Of a stretch of 64,000 bases of DNA, positions 54,552-63,326 are shown piece after piece. The stretch is from CAVWCW01 sp963753615 (GTDB lineage Bacteria; Pseudomonadota; Gammaproteobacteria; Chromatiales; Chromatiaceae), in the NCBI GenBank assembly GCA_963753615.1, contig CAVWCW010000024.1:1-64000 (forward strand). Reading direction: 5' to 3'. The position numbers and the translations under genes are program-made. Position 1 is the stretch's first letter. Each line of letters starts with the position of its first letter. The notes under the pieces are model-generated. The model saw only the letters and a list, made by a program, of their open reading frames with translations. It was not told the origin of the DNA and did no database searches.

Positions 54552-55448
54552 TCAGCGACGCCGAATCAGGGTGCCAACGCCCTCGTCCGTGAACAGCTCC
54601 AACATCACCGCATGTTCGACTCGGCCATCGACGATATGGGCCATCTGCACTCCATTGTTCACCGCGTCGAGGGCACACCGTATCTTCGGCAACATGCCCC
54701 CGTGGATGGTGCCATCGGCGATCCAGTGCTCCACCTGCGCGGCGTCGGTATTTGCCACCAACTCGCCCGCGGCGTCGAGCAGGCCCGGAATATTGGTCAG
54801 AAGCATCAGTTTTTCCGCCTGCATCACCTCGGCCACCTTGCCGGCCACCAAATCGGCGTTGATATTGTAGGACAACCCGTCCGCGCAAACGCCGATGGGA
54901 GCGATGACCGGAATAAAGTCGCCGCCGGCGAGCATGTCGAGCACCCGAACGTCGATGCTCGCCACCTCACCGACATGGCCCAGATCAATGATCTCCGGCG
55001 CATCCAGCTCCGGAGAATTACGGGTGACGTGGAGCTTGCGCGCCCTGATCAGGTCACCGTCTTTGCCCGACAGCCCCACGGCAGCTCCGCCGTGACGGTT
55101 GATCAGGGTGACGATCTCCTTGTTGACCAGGCCGCCAAGCACCATTTCCACCACATCCATGGTTTCGCTGTCGGTAACCCTCATGCCGTCGACGAACTCG
55201 GTGCTCTTGCCCAAGCGCTGCAGAAAGCTGCCGATTTGGGGGCCGCCACCATGCACCACGACCGGATTGATACCCACCAGCTTCAACAGCACGACGTCAC
55301 GGGCGAAACCGCGCTTGAGACGATTGTCTACCATGGCGTTGCCGCCGTACTTGATGACCACCGTCTTGCCGCGGAAACGACGGATATAGGGGAGCGCTTC
55401 GCTCAGCACATGGGCGATGGTATGGGCGGAATCGATTTTCAGGCTCAT
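54552..55448 (-). CDS. argB: Acetylglutamate kinase
   Basis: Second step of arginine synthesis. 298 residues. FRGKTVVIKYGGNAMVDNRL, NPVVVHGGGPQIGSFLQRL, the acetylglutamate site and ADLVAGKVAEVMQAEKLMLL, GGMLPKIRCALDAVNNGV near the end. The N-terminal extension helix suggests the arginine-sensitive hexameric form. 40 bases after algC. Confidence 0.97.
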   Translation of the reverse strand: MSLKIDSAHTIAHVLSEALPYIRRFRGKTVVIKYGGNAMVDNRLKRGFARDVVLLKLVGINPVVVHGGGPQIGSFLQRLGKSTEFVDGMRVTDSETMDVVEMVLGGLVNKEIVTLINRHGGAAVGLSGKDGDLIRARKLHVTRNSPELDAPEIIDLGHVGEVASIDVRVLDMLAGGDFIPVIAPIGVCADGLSYNINADLVAGKVAEVMQAEKLMLLTNIPGLLDAAGELVANTDAAQVEHWIADGTIHGGMLPKIRCALDAVNNGVQMAHIVDGRVEHAVMLELFTDEGVGTLIRRR

Positions 55449-55488
55449 TACTGCTCCCTGTGGGATTCGGTTGGAGCGGGTCGACGGC

Positions 55489-58044
55489 TCAGAAGGGCAA
55501 TTTCAGACCAGGGTAAAGGGTCAGGATCTCTACTCGGAAAAGGTCCTTGAGTTCCTCCAGCCGGGACTCGCTGTCGGCCTCGAAGCGAAAACTCAGCGCG
55601 GGGGTGGTATTGGAGGCCCGCATCAGCCCCCAACCATCCGGAAATTCCACCCGCAGGCCATCCAGGTGGTTGATCTGGGCCCCGTCAAACCGGGTTTCGC
55701 CGATCAGGCGCTCCATCAGCGCTTGGGGCTCGCCTTCGTCGAGATCCAACAGAAGCTCGGGCGTGGAGGGACTCTCAGGCAAGTCGGCGAACACCTCTGC
55801 GGAGGGGCGCGGATCCAGGGCCAAGACCTCCAACACCCGGGCTGCCGCATAGAAGGCGTCGTCGAAGCCGTTCCAACGGTCCTGGAACAGGATATGACCA
55901 CTGAGTTCGCCGGCTAGCGGGGCCCCGGTCTCCCGCGCCTTCGCCTTGAGCAGCGAGTGGCCGGTAGGGCACAGCACAGGGCGCCCGCTCAGAGACCGTA
56001 TCTGGTCGGCCAGGTGATGGCTGCTCTTGACGTCGAAAAGGATATCGGCGCCCGGGTTCATCGCCAGAACCTGCTCCAGCAGCAGCATCAACAGGCGGTC
56101 GGGCCAGATGATCTTGCCGCTGGAATCCACCACACCAAGGCGGTCGCCATCGCCGTCGAAAGCCAGACCCAGATCGGCCCCCTGAGCCCCCACCTCCATT
56201 ATCAGGGGCAGCAGATTACCCGGTTGACTGGGGTCCGGGTGGTGGTTGGGAAAACTGCCGTCAACCTCGCAAAAAAGCTCTACCACCTCGCATCCCAGTT
56301 CTCGCAGCAAGCGCAACACGACCGGCCCTGCCACGCCGTTGCCACAATCGACCACCAGCCGCAGTGGGCGGGCCAACTGCACATCGTCGCTAACCCGGGC
56401 AATATAGTCAGGCACCAGATCCTGCTCAAGGCAACTGCCCTCGCCCCGACGCAGATTCCCTTCTTCGATGCGAATACGAAGTGCCTGCAACGCCGCATCC
56501 GCCAGGGTCTCGCCCTGCAATACCAGCTTCAGCCCATTGTAGGCCGCAGGGTTGTGACTGCCGGTAATCATGGCCCCGGAGTCGCTGGCGAGGAATTGGG
56601 TGGCAAAGTACACCAGCGGGGTAGGCACCTGGCCAAGGTCGATCACCTGGGCGCCCGCTGCCTGCAGCCCCTGACAAAAGGCCGCGTGCAGTTCCGGACT
56701 GGAAAGGCGACCGTCACGCCCGACCACCAGGCTGCGTTCCCCCAGGTCCAAGGCCTCGCTGGCAAAGGCCTGACCGAGCAGGCCGAAGATTTCCGGGGTG
56801 AGGCTCTGTCCCACCAGTCCCCGGATATCGTAGCGACGGAAAATCTCGCGCGGCAGCGATGCGGGGGCCCCCCCATCGTCCCCGCCGCCTGGCGCCGGCG
56901 CCGCTACCATATCGGCTGCCGCCGGTTTATTCGACGGCGGGCGTTGGGGCGAGGACACCGGCGCCGGTGCTACGGCTTCTGCTGCCGCCGTCGGCCGACT
57001 CAGCTGTTGCAGCCGTTGCATGGTCAAGGCCAGTTCGCTCAGTTGGGGCTCGCGCGCCGGCGGCGGACGACCGTTGAGTTTGCATTTGGCGGTTTCCACC
57101 AGCGTATCCAAGTCGGCCGCTAGATCACGCCCCAATCGACGGTAATGGAGCAACATAATCGCTGCCAACAGCAGCCACCCCAGCGCCAAGATGGCCGGAG
57201 GCCAGAGATCACCGAACAACGACTGCCGGGAATCGGGTTCGGCCGCATACCAGTAGACCAGACGCCAGATGCTGTCGCCAATCTTCACTACACCATCAGG
57301 AGGCCTGTCCTGCTCCTGACCAACCGCCGCCAGCCGCAGATTGGAAGCTCCGCCCGGTCGCTGCTGCAAGACCAGCGTCCCAGGGAAGTCCCGTTGGAGG
57401 CCGAGCTGCTTCCGTAACTGAGACAGCGGCAGGCGCACCAAGATCAAGCCCAGCGCCGAACCCTCACCGCTTGCCGGCACTCGCGATGCCAGGGCGATAT
57501 GCGCCTCCGGCGAACCGAACTGGTGCACTTCCAGCGGCGGCACCCGCTCCCCGCTCTCGGCTGCCCTCAACAGGTCTAAAGCGGCGTAGCCGATCTTCTC
57601 CGATTCCTTCGCGGCGGCGCCAACCGCCTCGACCGGCATCAGTTCAAGGCCCAGCCCTCCAGGGAACAGGGGCGCCAACACCCGTGCCCGCTCGGCCAAC
57701 CCCTGGCTGTCACGCTCTTGAAACATCCGCGCTAGTTGCGGGTCATCTGCGATTGCGCGGATCAGGGCACGCTGTTGCGAGCCCCACCCGTACAAACGGG
57801 CGGCAACGGATTGGGCCTTGGTGGTGGCTTCGAACCTGACGCTGACTTGCCGCAGGTGCTGCGAGTGGTAGATCAGGGTACCACCGAGAGTCAGCATCAA
57901 CGCGGTCACGGCAACCAAAGCCACCAGATAGTAGTGCGCCAGGGGCCGACCGGAGGTTCTTTGCGCCGCCCTGGGGTCCTGCGCAGGCGCCGGCCCCGAA
58001 TCCGGTTCGGGCTTGGTTCTCGCAAACAACCGCCGTATGTTCAT
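55489..58044 (-). CDS. algC: Phosphomannomutase/phosphoglucomutase AlgC with an N-terminal membrane sensor-like region
   Basis: 851 residues from the ATG at 58044. The first 380 residues hold two membrane helices (YYLVALVAVTALMLTLGGTL and ILALGWLLLAAIMLLHY) around a periplasmic Cache-like domain, then an Ala/Pro linker. The catalytic part starts at FRRYDIRGLVGQSL and has the phosphoserine loop TGSHNPAAYNGLK, metal loop DGDGDR, sugar loop GELSGHILF and the C-terminal RASNTTPAL. It interconverts mannose and glucose 1-/6-phosphates for polysaccharides. Long forms occur in Pseudomonas; the role of the sensor-like part is unknown. Confidence 0.93.
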   Translation of the reverse strand: MNIRRLFARTKPEPDSGPAPAQDPRAAQRTSGRPLAHYYLVALVAVTALMLTLGGTLIYHSQHLRQVSVRFEATTKAQSVAARLYGWGSQQRALIRAIADDPQLARMFQERDSQGLAERARVLAPLFPGGLGLELMPVEAVGAAAKESEKIGYAALDLLRAAESGERVPPLEVHQFGSPEAHIALASRVPASGEGSALGLILVRLPLSQLRKQLGLQRDFPGTLVLQQRPGGASNLRLAAVGQEQDRPPDGVVKIGDSIWRLVYWYAAEPDSRQSLFGDLWPPAILALGWLLLAAIMLLHYRRLGRDLAADLDTLVETAKCKLNGRPPPAREPQLSELALTMQRLQQLSRPTAAAEAVAPAPVSSPQRPPSNKPAAADMVAAPAPGGGDDGGAPASLPREIFRRYDIRGLVGQSLTPEIFGLLGQAFASEALDLGERSLVVGRDGRLSSPELHAAFCQGLQAAGAQVIDLGQVPTPLVYFATQFLASDSGAMITGSHNPAAYNGLKLVLQGETLADAALQALRIRIEEGNLRRGEGSCLEQDLVPDYIARVSDDVQLARPLRLVVDCGNGVAGPVVLRLLRELGCEVVELFCEVDGSFPNHHPDPSQPGNLLPLIMEVGAQGADLGLAFDGDGDRLGVVDSSGKIIWPDRLLMLLLEQVLAMNPGADILFDVKSSHHLADQIRSLSGRPVLCPTGHSLLKAKARETGAPLAGELSGHILFQDRWNGFDDAFYAAARVLEVLALDPRPSAEVFADLPESPSTPELLLDLDEGEPQALMERLIGETRFDGAQINHLDGLRVEFPDGWGLMRASNTTPALSFRFEADSESRLEELKDLFRVEILTLYPGLKLPF

Positions 58045-58078
58045 GTCAGACGCATATTGATCTTCTGCTAAGAGGCGC

Positions 58079-59311
58079 TCAAGAGGGCCCAGAGGTCCGC
58101 TGCGACCCCGCTCGCGCAAGTCGGTAACGCTCAGCTACCACGCGGGCCAACTCCCGCGCTAGGCGTACCTTGGGCGCCATTTCCAGATCCCGTCCTCCTC
58201 CTTGCCAAAACAGGCTGAGAGCATTGCGCTCGGAGTCGAATCCCCCGTCGGCGCCCCCGACCCGATTGGCCGCAATCAGGTCCAGGCCCTTGGCCTTCAT
58301 CTTGGCGGCGGCGTTGGCCGCCAGGTCCTGAGTCTCGGCCGCAAATCCCAGGGTAAAGGGCGGATGGGCCAGGGCCGCTACCTCAGCAAGGATATCGGGG
58401 TTTCGGACCAAGCTCAGATGCAGCCGTTCGCGCTGCTTCTTGAGCTTCTCCGAGTGTATATCTTGCGGCCGGTAATCGGCTACTGCAGCGGCAGCAGCGA
58501 ACAGGTCGCAGGCTTCCACCCGCGCCATTACCGCCCCATGCATCTCGAGGGCGGTCTCGACCGAGACCCGCACCACCCCTGGCGGCGCAGGCAACACCAC
58601 CGGGCCACTGACCAGCGTCACCTCGGCCCCCAGCTCCCGCAATGCCGCGGCCAGGGCGTAGCCCATCTTGCCGGAGCTGCGGTTTCCGACGAAGCGTACG
58701 GGATCGATCGGCTCTCGAGTCGGTCCCGCGGTGACCAGGGCCCGCACTCCACTCAACGGACCGACCATCCACAGCGCCGCCACCCGCTCCAGCAGTTGCT
58801 CGGGCTCTAGCATCCGCCCAGGGCCCTGTTCCCCGCACGCCTGGTCGCCGGAGGCCGGACCCCAGCAGTGCACGCCGCGCCCTGCCAAAAGCGCCAGGTT
58901 GTCGCAGGTTGCCGGATGCTCCCACATCTGCCGATTCATGGCAGGCGCCACCGCCAGAGGAGCGGCACTGGCCAGGCACAAGGTGCTCAGCAGGTCGTCC
59001 GCCAACCCGTGGGCGATGCGGGCGAGAAAATCAGCGCTCGCCGGGGCCACTAGGACCAGTTCCGCCCAGCGAGCCAACTCGATATGGCTCATCGCGGACT
59101 CCGCCTCCGGATCCAGCAGCTCGCGCCGCACGCGCCGGCCGGACAAGGCCTGCAGGGTCAGCGGGGCAATAAAGGCCTCCGCGGCCCGGGTCATCACTAC
59201 CCGGACCTCCGCTCCGGCGCCCCGAAGCAGGCGTACTATGGTTGCCGCCTTGTAGGCCGCAATCCCGCCAGTGACCCCGAGGAGCACCCTTCTCTGGCTC
59301 AAATCGAGCAT
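58079..59311 (-). CDS. coaBC: Bifunctional phosphopantothenoylcysteine decarboxylase / synthase
   Basis: 410 residues from the ATG at 59311. CoaC half: RVLLGVTGGIAAYKA, the PAMNRQMW motif and ACGEQGPGRML with the catalytic cysteine. CoaB half: TAGPTREPIDPVRFVGNRSS and the lysine motif SEKLKKQ, then AANRVGGADGGFDSE. It makes 4'-phosphopantetheine for coenzyme A. In related genomes dut lies between coaBC and algC; here only 34 bases separate them. Divergent from radC. Confidence 0.96.
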   Translation of the reverse strand: MLDLSQRRVLLGVTGGIAAYKAATIVRLLRGAGAEVRVVMTRAAEAFIAPLTLQALSGRRVRRELLDPEAESAMSHIELARWAELVLVAPASADFLARIAHGLADDLLSTLCLASAAPLAVAPAMNRQMWEHPATCDNLALLAGRGVHCWGPASGDQACGEQGPGRMLEPEQLLERVAALWMVGPLSGVRALVTAGPTREPIDPVRFVGNRSSGKMGYALAAALRELGAEVTLVSGPVVLPAPPGVVRVSVETALEMHGAVMARVEACDLFAAAAAVADYRPQDIHSEKLKKQRERLHLSLVRNPDILAEVAALAHPPFTLGFAAETQDLAANAAAKMKAKGLDLIAANRVGGADGGFDSERNALSLFWQGGGRDLEMAPKVRLARELARVVAERYRLARAGSQRTSGPS

Positions 59312-59452
59312 AAAAAACAGTAACCTGTCATACAAACTCCAAGGGTACTCGATCGCCCTCGGGGAGCAAAGCATGGGATGGTGGTAGAGTCTGGCCAAGG
59401 GCCGTGTTTCTGGCCTATGCTCTCGGGCTCGGGGCGAAAGGAGAAGGACGCG

Positions 59453-60127
59453 ATGACGATCAGGGACTGGCCGGCCGACGAGCGGCCAAGGGAAAAGCTA
59501 TTGCGTTACGGCCCGCAGACGCTCTCGAACGCCGAGCTGCTGGCCATCTTCCTGCGCACCGGCACCCCCGGGAAGAGTGCGGTGGACCTGGCGAGAGAAC
59601 TGCTCGACGAGCACAAAGGGCTGATCAACCTGCTGGCGGCGGACCTCAAGCACTTCTGCGCCAGCCCGGGCTTGGGCACCGCCAAATACGCCCAGCTACA
59701 AGCCGCGCTGGAAATGAGCCGGCGCTATCTGCGCGAGCGCCTGGAGCGCGAGGCCAGCCTGACAAGCCCGGAGCAGACCCGAAACTACCTGCAGTCACGC
59801 CTGCGCAGCTACCCGTACGAGGTATTCGCTTGCCTGTTCCTGGACAGCCGGCACCGGGTGATTGAATACGAAGAACTGTTTCGCGGCACCATAGACGGGG
59901 CCAGCGTTCACCCGCGGGAGGTGGTGCGCCGAGCCCTGCACCACAATGCGGCGGCAGTCATCCTGGCCCATAACCACCCCTCAGGGGTAACCGAACCGAG
60001 CGCCGCCGACACCCGTATCACCCAACGCCTGAAGGAGGCCTTGGCGCTGGTGGACGTGCGGCTGCTGGATCATTTCATCATCGGTGATGGGGTGCCCACT
60101 TCGCTTGCCGAACTAGATCTGCTGTGA
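59453..60127 (+). CDS. radC: RadC family JAB domain protein
   Basis: 224 residues from the ATG at 59453 with GGAG/AAGGA upstream. N-terminal helix-hairpin-helix region (REKLLRYGPQTLSNAELLAI, PGLGTAKYAQLQAALEMSRR) and a C-terminal JAMM metal site, LAHNHPSGVTEPSAADTRIT. Divergent from coaBC as in most gammaproteobacteria. The rpmB-rpmG genes that usually follow are not here. The function is still debated. Confidence 0.95.
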   Translation: MTIRDWPADERPREKLLRYGPQTLSNAELLAIFLRTGTPGKSAVDLARELLDEHKGLINLLAADLKHFCASPGLGTAKYAQLQAALEMSRRYLRERLEREASLTSPEQTRNYLQSRLRSYPYEVFACLFLDSRHRVIEYEELFRGTIDGASVHPREVVRRALHHNAAAVILAHNHPSGVTEPSAADTRITQRLKEALALVDVRLLDHFIIGDGVPTSLAELDLL

Positions 60128-60129
60128 GC

Positions 60130-60171
60130 AAAAAAAACGCCACAGCTCGGGCTGTCGCCCGAATTGTGGCG
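60130..60171 (-). terminator. Intrinsic terminator of erpA
   Basis: CGCCACA ... TGTGGCG with an inner TCGGGC/GCCCGA stem (60138-60171). On the minus strand it is followed by eight T (A-run at 60130-60137). It lies 24 bases after the erpA stop. Confidence 0.9.
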
Positions 60172-60194
60172 CTGGGGACTCCGATGAACTTAGA

Positions 60195-60548
60195 TCAGGC
60201 GGAAAAAGAGGAGCCGCAGCCACAGGTGGTGCTGGCGTTCGGATTGCGAATCACGAACTGTGCCCCCTGCAAGCCTTCCGTGTAGTCGACCTCCGCCCCC
60301 ATCAGGTACTGCATGCTCATCGGGTCAATCAACAGCGTAACCCCATCGGTTACCACCGACGTATCGCCTTCCGCTACATTCTCGTCGAAGGTGAAACCAT
60401 ACTGGAAGCCGGAACAGCCGCCACCCTGGATATAGAGCCGCAGCATCAGTTCCGGGTTGCCCTCCTCCTTGATCAGTTCCGACACCTTGGCGGCGGCGCT
60501 GGAGGTAAATACGACCGGGGCTTCGTTGACGGTCTCTGCGGTGTTCAT
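60195..60548 (-). CDS. erpA: Iron-sulfur cluster insertion protein ErpA
   Basis: 117 residues. A-type carrier motifs: LRLYIQGGGCSGFQYGF with the first cysteine and the C-terminal TTCGCGSSF pair. It hands 4Fe-4S clusters to targets such as IspG. It follows argC by 90 bases on the same strand, a known order in Pseudomonas, and ends in an intrinsic terminator. Confidence 0.95.
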   Translation of the reverse strand: MNTAETVNEAPVVFTSSAAAKVSELIKEEGNPELMLRLYIQGGGCSGFQYGFTFDENVAEGDTSVVTDGVTLLIDPMSMQYLMGAEVDYTEGLQGAQFVIRNPNASTTCGCGSSFSA

Positions 60549-60638
60549 GGCAACTGCTCCTGACGGATCTTTAAGAAAATTTCTTCAGCGAAATTATCGC
60601 TTTTCCTAGTGGTTTAGTCAAGTATTGCCAGCGCCCGT

Positions 60639-61671
60639 TCACGGCGAAAGGGCTACCTGCTCCAAGCCCCGAGTTTCGGCCATGCCGAGCATCAGGTTCA
60701 TATTCTGGACCGCCTGGCCGGCGGCACCCTTTACCAGGTTGTCAATCACCGAGGACACCACCAGAGTATCGCCGCCTTGCGGGCGGTGCACCGCCATGCG
60801 GCAATAGTTGATCCCGCGCACGCTTCGAGTCTCCGGATGGGAGCCGGCCGGAAGCACGTCGACGAAGGGTTCGCTGGCAAAGCGCTGCTCGTATAAGGCC
60901 TGCAGGTCACCCGGGTCGCCGGGCCGCAAGCGTGCGTACAGGGTCGCTTCGATGCCGCGAATCATCGGCACAAGATGCGGCACGAAGGTCAAACCCACGT
61001 CGCCACCGGCCACCCCGGCCAACGTCTGGCGAATCTCCGGCAGGTGCCGATGACCCGGCACCGCATAGGCCTTGAAACTCTCCCCAACTTCCCCCATCAG
61101 GCCTGGCACGCTGGCCTTGCGGCCGGCGCCGCTGACCCCGGACTTGGCGTCCGCCACCAAGTGGGTTGTGTCCAGCAGTCCGGCTTCGATCAGGGGCAGC
61201 CAGCCGAGGGTCACGGCGGTCGGGTAACAACCGGGATTGGCCACCAAGCGGGCACCGACGATCTTCCGCCGGTTTAGCTCGGGCAGCCCGTAGACCGCCT
61301 CGGACAGCAGTTCCGGGCAGGCATGTTCCACCCCGTACCATTGGCGCCAGAGGGCCGGGTCGCGCAGGCGGAAGTCCGCAGCCAGGTCGATCACCCGGGT
61401 GCCGCGCGCCAGCAGGTCCGGAACCATGCCCATGGCGGTGCCGTTGGGGGTGGCGAAAAACACCAAGTCGCATTCGGCCAGTCGCCCCGGGTCGGGCTCA
61501 CTGAACGCCAGGTCGAGGTGGCCGCGCAGGCTGGGGAATAGATCCGCCACCGGCCGCCCCGCCTCGGAACGGGAGGTGATCACCGCCAGATTCACCGCGC
61601 CATGTCCCACCAGCAAGCGCAGCAGTTCGACCCCTGTGTACCCGGTCCCCACCAACGATACCCAGTCTCAT
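60639..61671 (-). CDS. argC: N-acetyl-gamma-glutamyl-phosphate reductase, one frameshift as assembled
   Basis: Third step of arginine synthesis. The true start is the ATG at 61671 (GGGAG eight bases upstream), reading MRLGIVGG. An extra G in a run of four G near 61656 then breaks the frame before TGYTGVELLRLL; deleting it restores the nucleotide motif GxxGYTG. Downstream: FFATPNGTAMGM, LVANPGCYPTAVTLG with the catalytic cysteine, and VPGHRHLPEI. Corrected length 343 residues, the family size. A reading from a GTG at 61655 would lose the first glycine-rich strand. Confidence 0.94.
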
Positions 61672-61799
61672 TCAGTCGGCTCCCAAGCAAATTCAAAAGC
61701 GTATTATTGTATAGCCACAGAACACCGACACACCAGGCGAAGGTCGTAGGATGGGCTGGAATGGGAAGAGAAGGATTGTTGCCCGAATACAACGGACAA

Positions 61800-61892
61800 T
61801 AAAAAAGCGGCTAAAAAGCCGCCTAATGCTAGGAGTGACGTATTTTTGTTATGCCTTTACCGTTGATGACCAACGGCCGCCACAAAGGTGTT
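61800..61892 (-). ncRNA. Candidate small RNA, about 93 nt
   Basis: Predicted from three signals on the minus strand in a gene-free stretch. The promoter is at 61927-61899. A hairpin CCGTTG-loop-CAACGG lies at 61876-61860. The last signal is a terminator with GCGGCT-loop-AGCCGC and six or more T at 61822-61801. The transcript would start near 61892. It does not match a small RNA family that I know. No reading frame of note inside. Confidence 0.5.
61801..61822 (-). terminator. Intrinsic terminator at the 3' end of the candidate small RNA
   Basis: GCGGCT, AAAA-type loop, AGCCGC, and on the minus strand a run of at least six T. No protein gene on the minus strand ends here: the IscA-like gene has its own terminator 290 bases upstream, so another transcript should end at this site. 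Confidence 0.8.
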
Positions 61893-61898
61893 GTGAAG

Positions 61899-61927
61899 AA
61901 GTTACTCGCCTCACCGCAGACTGTCAA
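61899..61927 (-). promoter_or_regulatory. Promoter of the candidate small RNA
   Basis: Perfect TTGACA (61927-61922), 17-base spacer, TAACTT (weak -10). Directly upstream is an A/T-only patch (TTTTTTAATGAAAAAAT) that looks like an UP element. Confidence 0.5.
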
Positions 61928-62113
61928 GGGATTTTTTCATTAAAAAACAACTGGGTATATTTAGCGGTTTCGTATATTAACAAATACTCAAAATCTTTAA
62001 GGGTTTTCCCTAGCCCGCATCAGGGTGATCTCCCATACATGTTGCATTGGAGCAACATAATTACCGCAATCAGACCATCGCCGATGGCCCTAACCGATCG
62101 AAGAACTGGCACG

Positions 62114-62144
62114 AAAAAACCCGCCAAGGCACGCCTTGACGGGT
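62114..62144 (-). terminator. Intrinsic terminator of the IscA-like gene
   Basis: On the minus strand ACCCGTCAAGGC, loop GTG, CCTTGGCGGGT, then TTTTTT. It lies about 60 bases after the stop at 62206. Confidence 0.88.
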
Positions 62145-62205
62145 TCTTCATCCCATACGCCGACCGGAACCGGCCAGCGCAAGCCGGAAAGCGTCGACGA
62201 TCTAC

Positions 62206-62583
62206 TCAGCCGCAGCCGCCACCCGAAGAGCCGCAGGTGCCGCAGCCACCGCCGCCGGCAGGCTGCAGATTGTTGAAAACAAAGCTGGCGTTGCCGTCGC
62301 CACGATCCTGGAAATCAATCTCGACGCCCCGCAGGTAACCCATGGTGGCATCGTCCACGATCACCCGGAAGCCATCGCACTCCAACACCCCGTCACTGGC
62401 ATCGATGGTGTCGGTAAAGGTCATACCGAAGCTGACGCCACTGCAGCCGCCGGGGCTGGCATACACGCGCACCCCCTCGATATTGTCGTCCACCTGCCCG
62501 ATCAGTTCCGCCATCTTAACCTGGGCGATCTGGGTCAGGCTGATATCCTGTTCCGATAAGGCATTTTGAACCGTCGCGGTCAT
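62206..62583 (-). CDS. IscA/HesB-like iron-sulfur assembly protein with a Cys/Gly-rich tail
   Basis: 125 residues. A-type carrier fold with VRVYASPGGCSGVSFGM (first cysteine) and the C-terminal GCGTC, where a usual protein has CGCG. The tail continues GSSGGGCG, adding a further cysteine. The core VLECDGFRVIVDDATMGYLR, GVEIDF is standard. It differs clearly from ErpA at 60195. Probably an Fe-S scaffold or carrier. Not linked to an isc operon. Confidence 0.85.
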   Translation of the reverse strand: MTATVQNALSEQDISLTQIAQVKMAELIGQVDDNIEGVRVYASPGGCSGVSFGMTFTDTIDASDGVLECDGFRVIVDDATMGYLRGVEIDFQDRGDGNASFVFNNLQPAGGGGCGTCGSSGGGCG

Positions 62584-62710
62584 GCAATCCTCTCCTCATG
62601 AATCAAAGCGAAAAAGGCGACCAGAATACCACCAAACTCATGCTCAAACCAAGCAGGCAGCCGGCCGAGGCAGGGTCAAGTGCCTCCCGCTTATACATTG
62701 GAGCGAAATT

Positions 62711-63196
62711 TCAGAAGGCAAGTTCACCGCGCGCCCGCAGGGCATACAGATGCCGCTCTGCGTCCACCAGGTGCTGCCCCCAATGGGCCTTGTAACTGCG
62801 GCGCCAGCCGTCGAGCGCCAAGTCCGGTTGCGGCGGGTTGGCGTCGAGGAGGCGCAGACCGTGCTTGAGCTCGCAATAGATATCGGTCAGGTCGTCGGCC
62901 AGGCTGCCGCTCATGCACTGCTTGTCGTGGGCGGCGTCAAACTCCATCCAATAGGCGTCCAGGTCCCCGAGCAGCTTGCGCAGATAGCCGTAAAGCTCGA
63001 ATCGCGCGTCCAGGTCCGCCACCAGGGTGTGCTCCAAATCGTCGGGCACCCCCCCCAGAGCGGTAATGGCCATATGCAGCCTCGGCAACAGCCCCGCCAC
63101 CTCCTGGATCCAGGTTTCGTCGCGCTCACTGGCGGCCTCCACCAGCTCACAATAGCTGCGCGCCAGATCCTCCATTTCCCGCAACTGAGAACTCAT
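62711..63196 (-). CDS. DUF5063 domain-containing protein
   Basis: 161 residues from the ATG at 63196, with GAGAAGG just upstream. All-helical and acidic: EDLARSYCELVEAASERDE, LPRLHMAITALG, LLGDLDAYWMEFDA, LTDIYCELKHGLRLLD and a final WGQHLVDAERHLYALR. This pattern matches the DUF5063 family. No signal peptide. Function unknown. Between the IscA-like and rubredoxin genes. Confidence 0.75.
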   Translation of the reverse strand: MSSQLREMEDLARSYCELVEAASERDETWIQEVAGLLPRLHMAITALGGVPDDLEHTLVADLDARFELYGYLRKLLGDLDAYWMEFDAAHDKQCMSGSLADDLTDIYCELKHGLRLLDANPPQPDLALDGWRRSYKAHWGQHLVDAERHLYALRARGELAF

Positions 63197-63326
63197 TGCA
63201 CCTTCTCTCCACCGCGCCCCTTCGGCTTTACACATTGTAGTAGAGTTTTTTCACGCCACCGGGAAATGGGGCGGGACGGGAAGAGCCGCGGACCAGGGAT
63301 ACCCGGCCCGCGTTATCGGAGACCGT

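Larger units (their letters stand above)
61672..62205. other. 534-bp AT-rich region between argC and the IscA-like gene
   Basis: Clearly richer in A/T than its neighbours, especially 61825-62060. No protein gene is supported. It holds the argC leader, an intrinsic terminator (61801-61822), a candidate small RNA with its promoter (61800-61927), and the terminator of the IscA-like gene (62114-62144). Confidence 0.75.

Noticed and set aside
61851..61943. 30-codon plus-strand frame with AGGAG upstream.
   Set aside because: The AGGAG is 15 bases from the ATG, too far, and the stretch overlaps the candidate small RNA on the other strand.
61751..62338. 195-codon plus-strand frame in the AT-rich gap.
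   Set aside because: It runs across two minus-strand terminators and into the IscA-like gene, and its sequence has no coding pattern.
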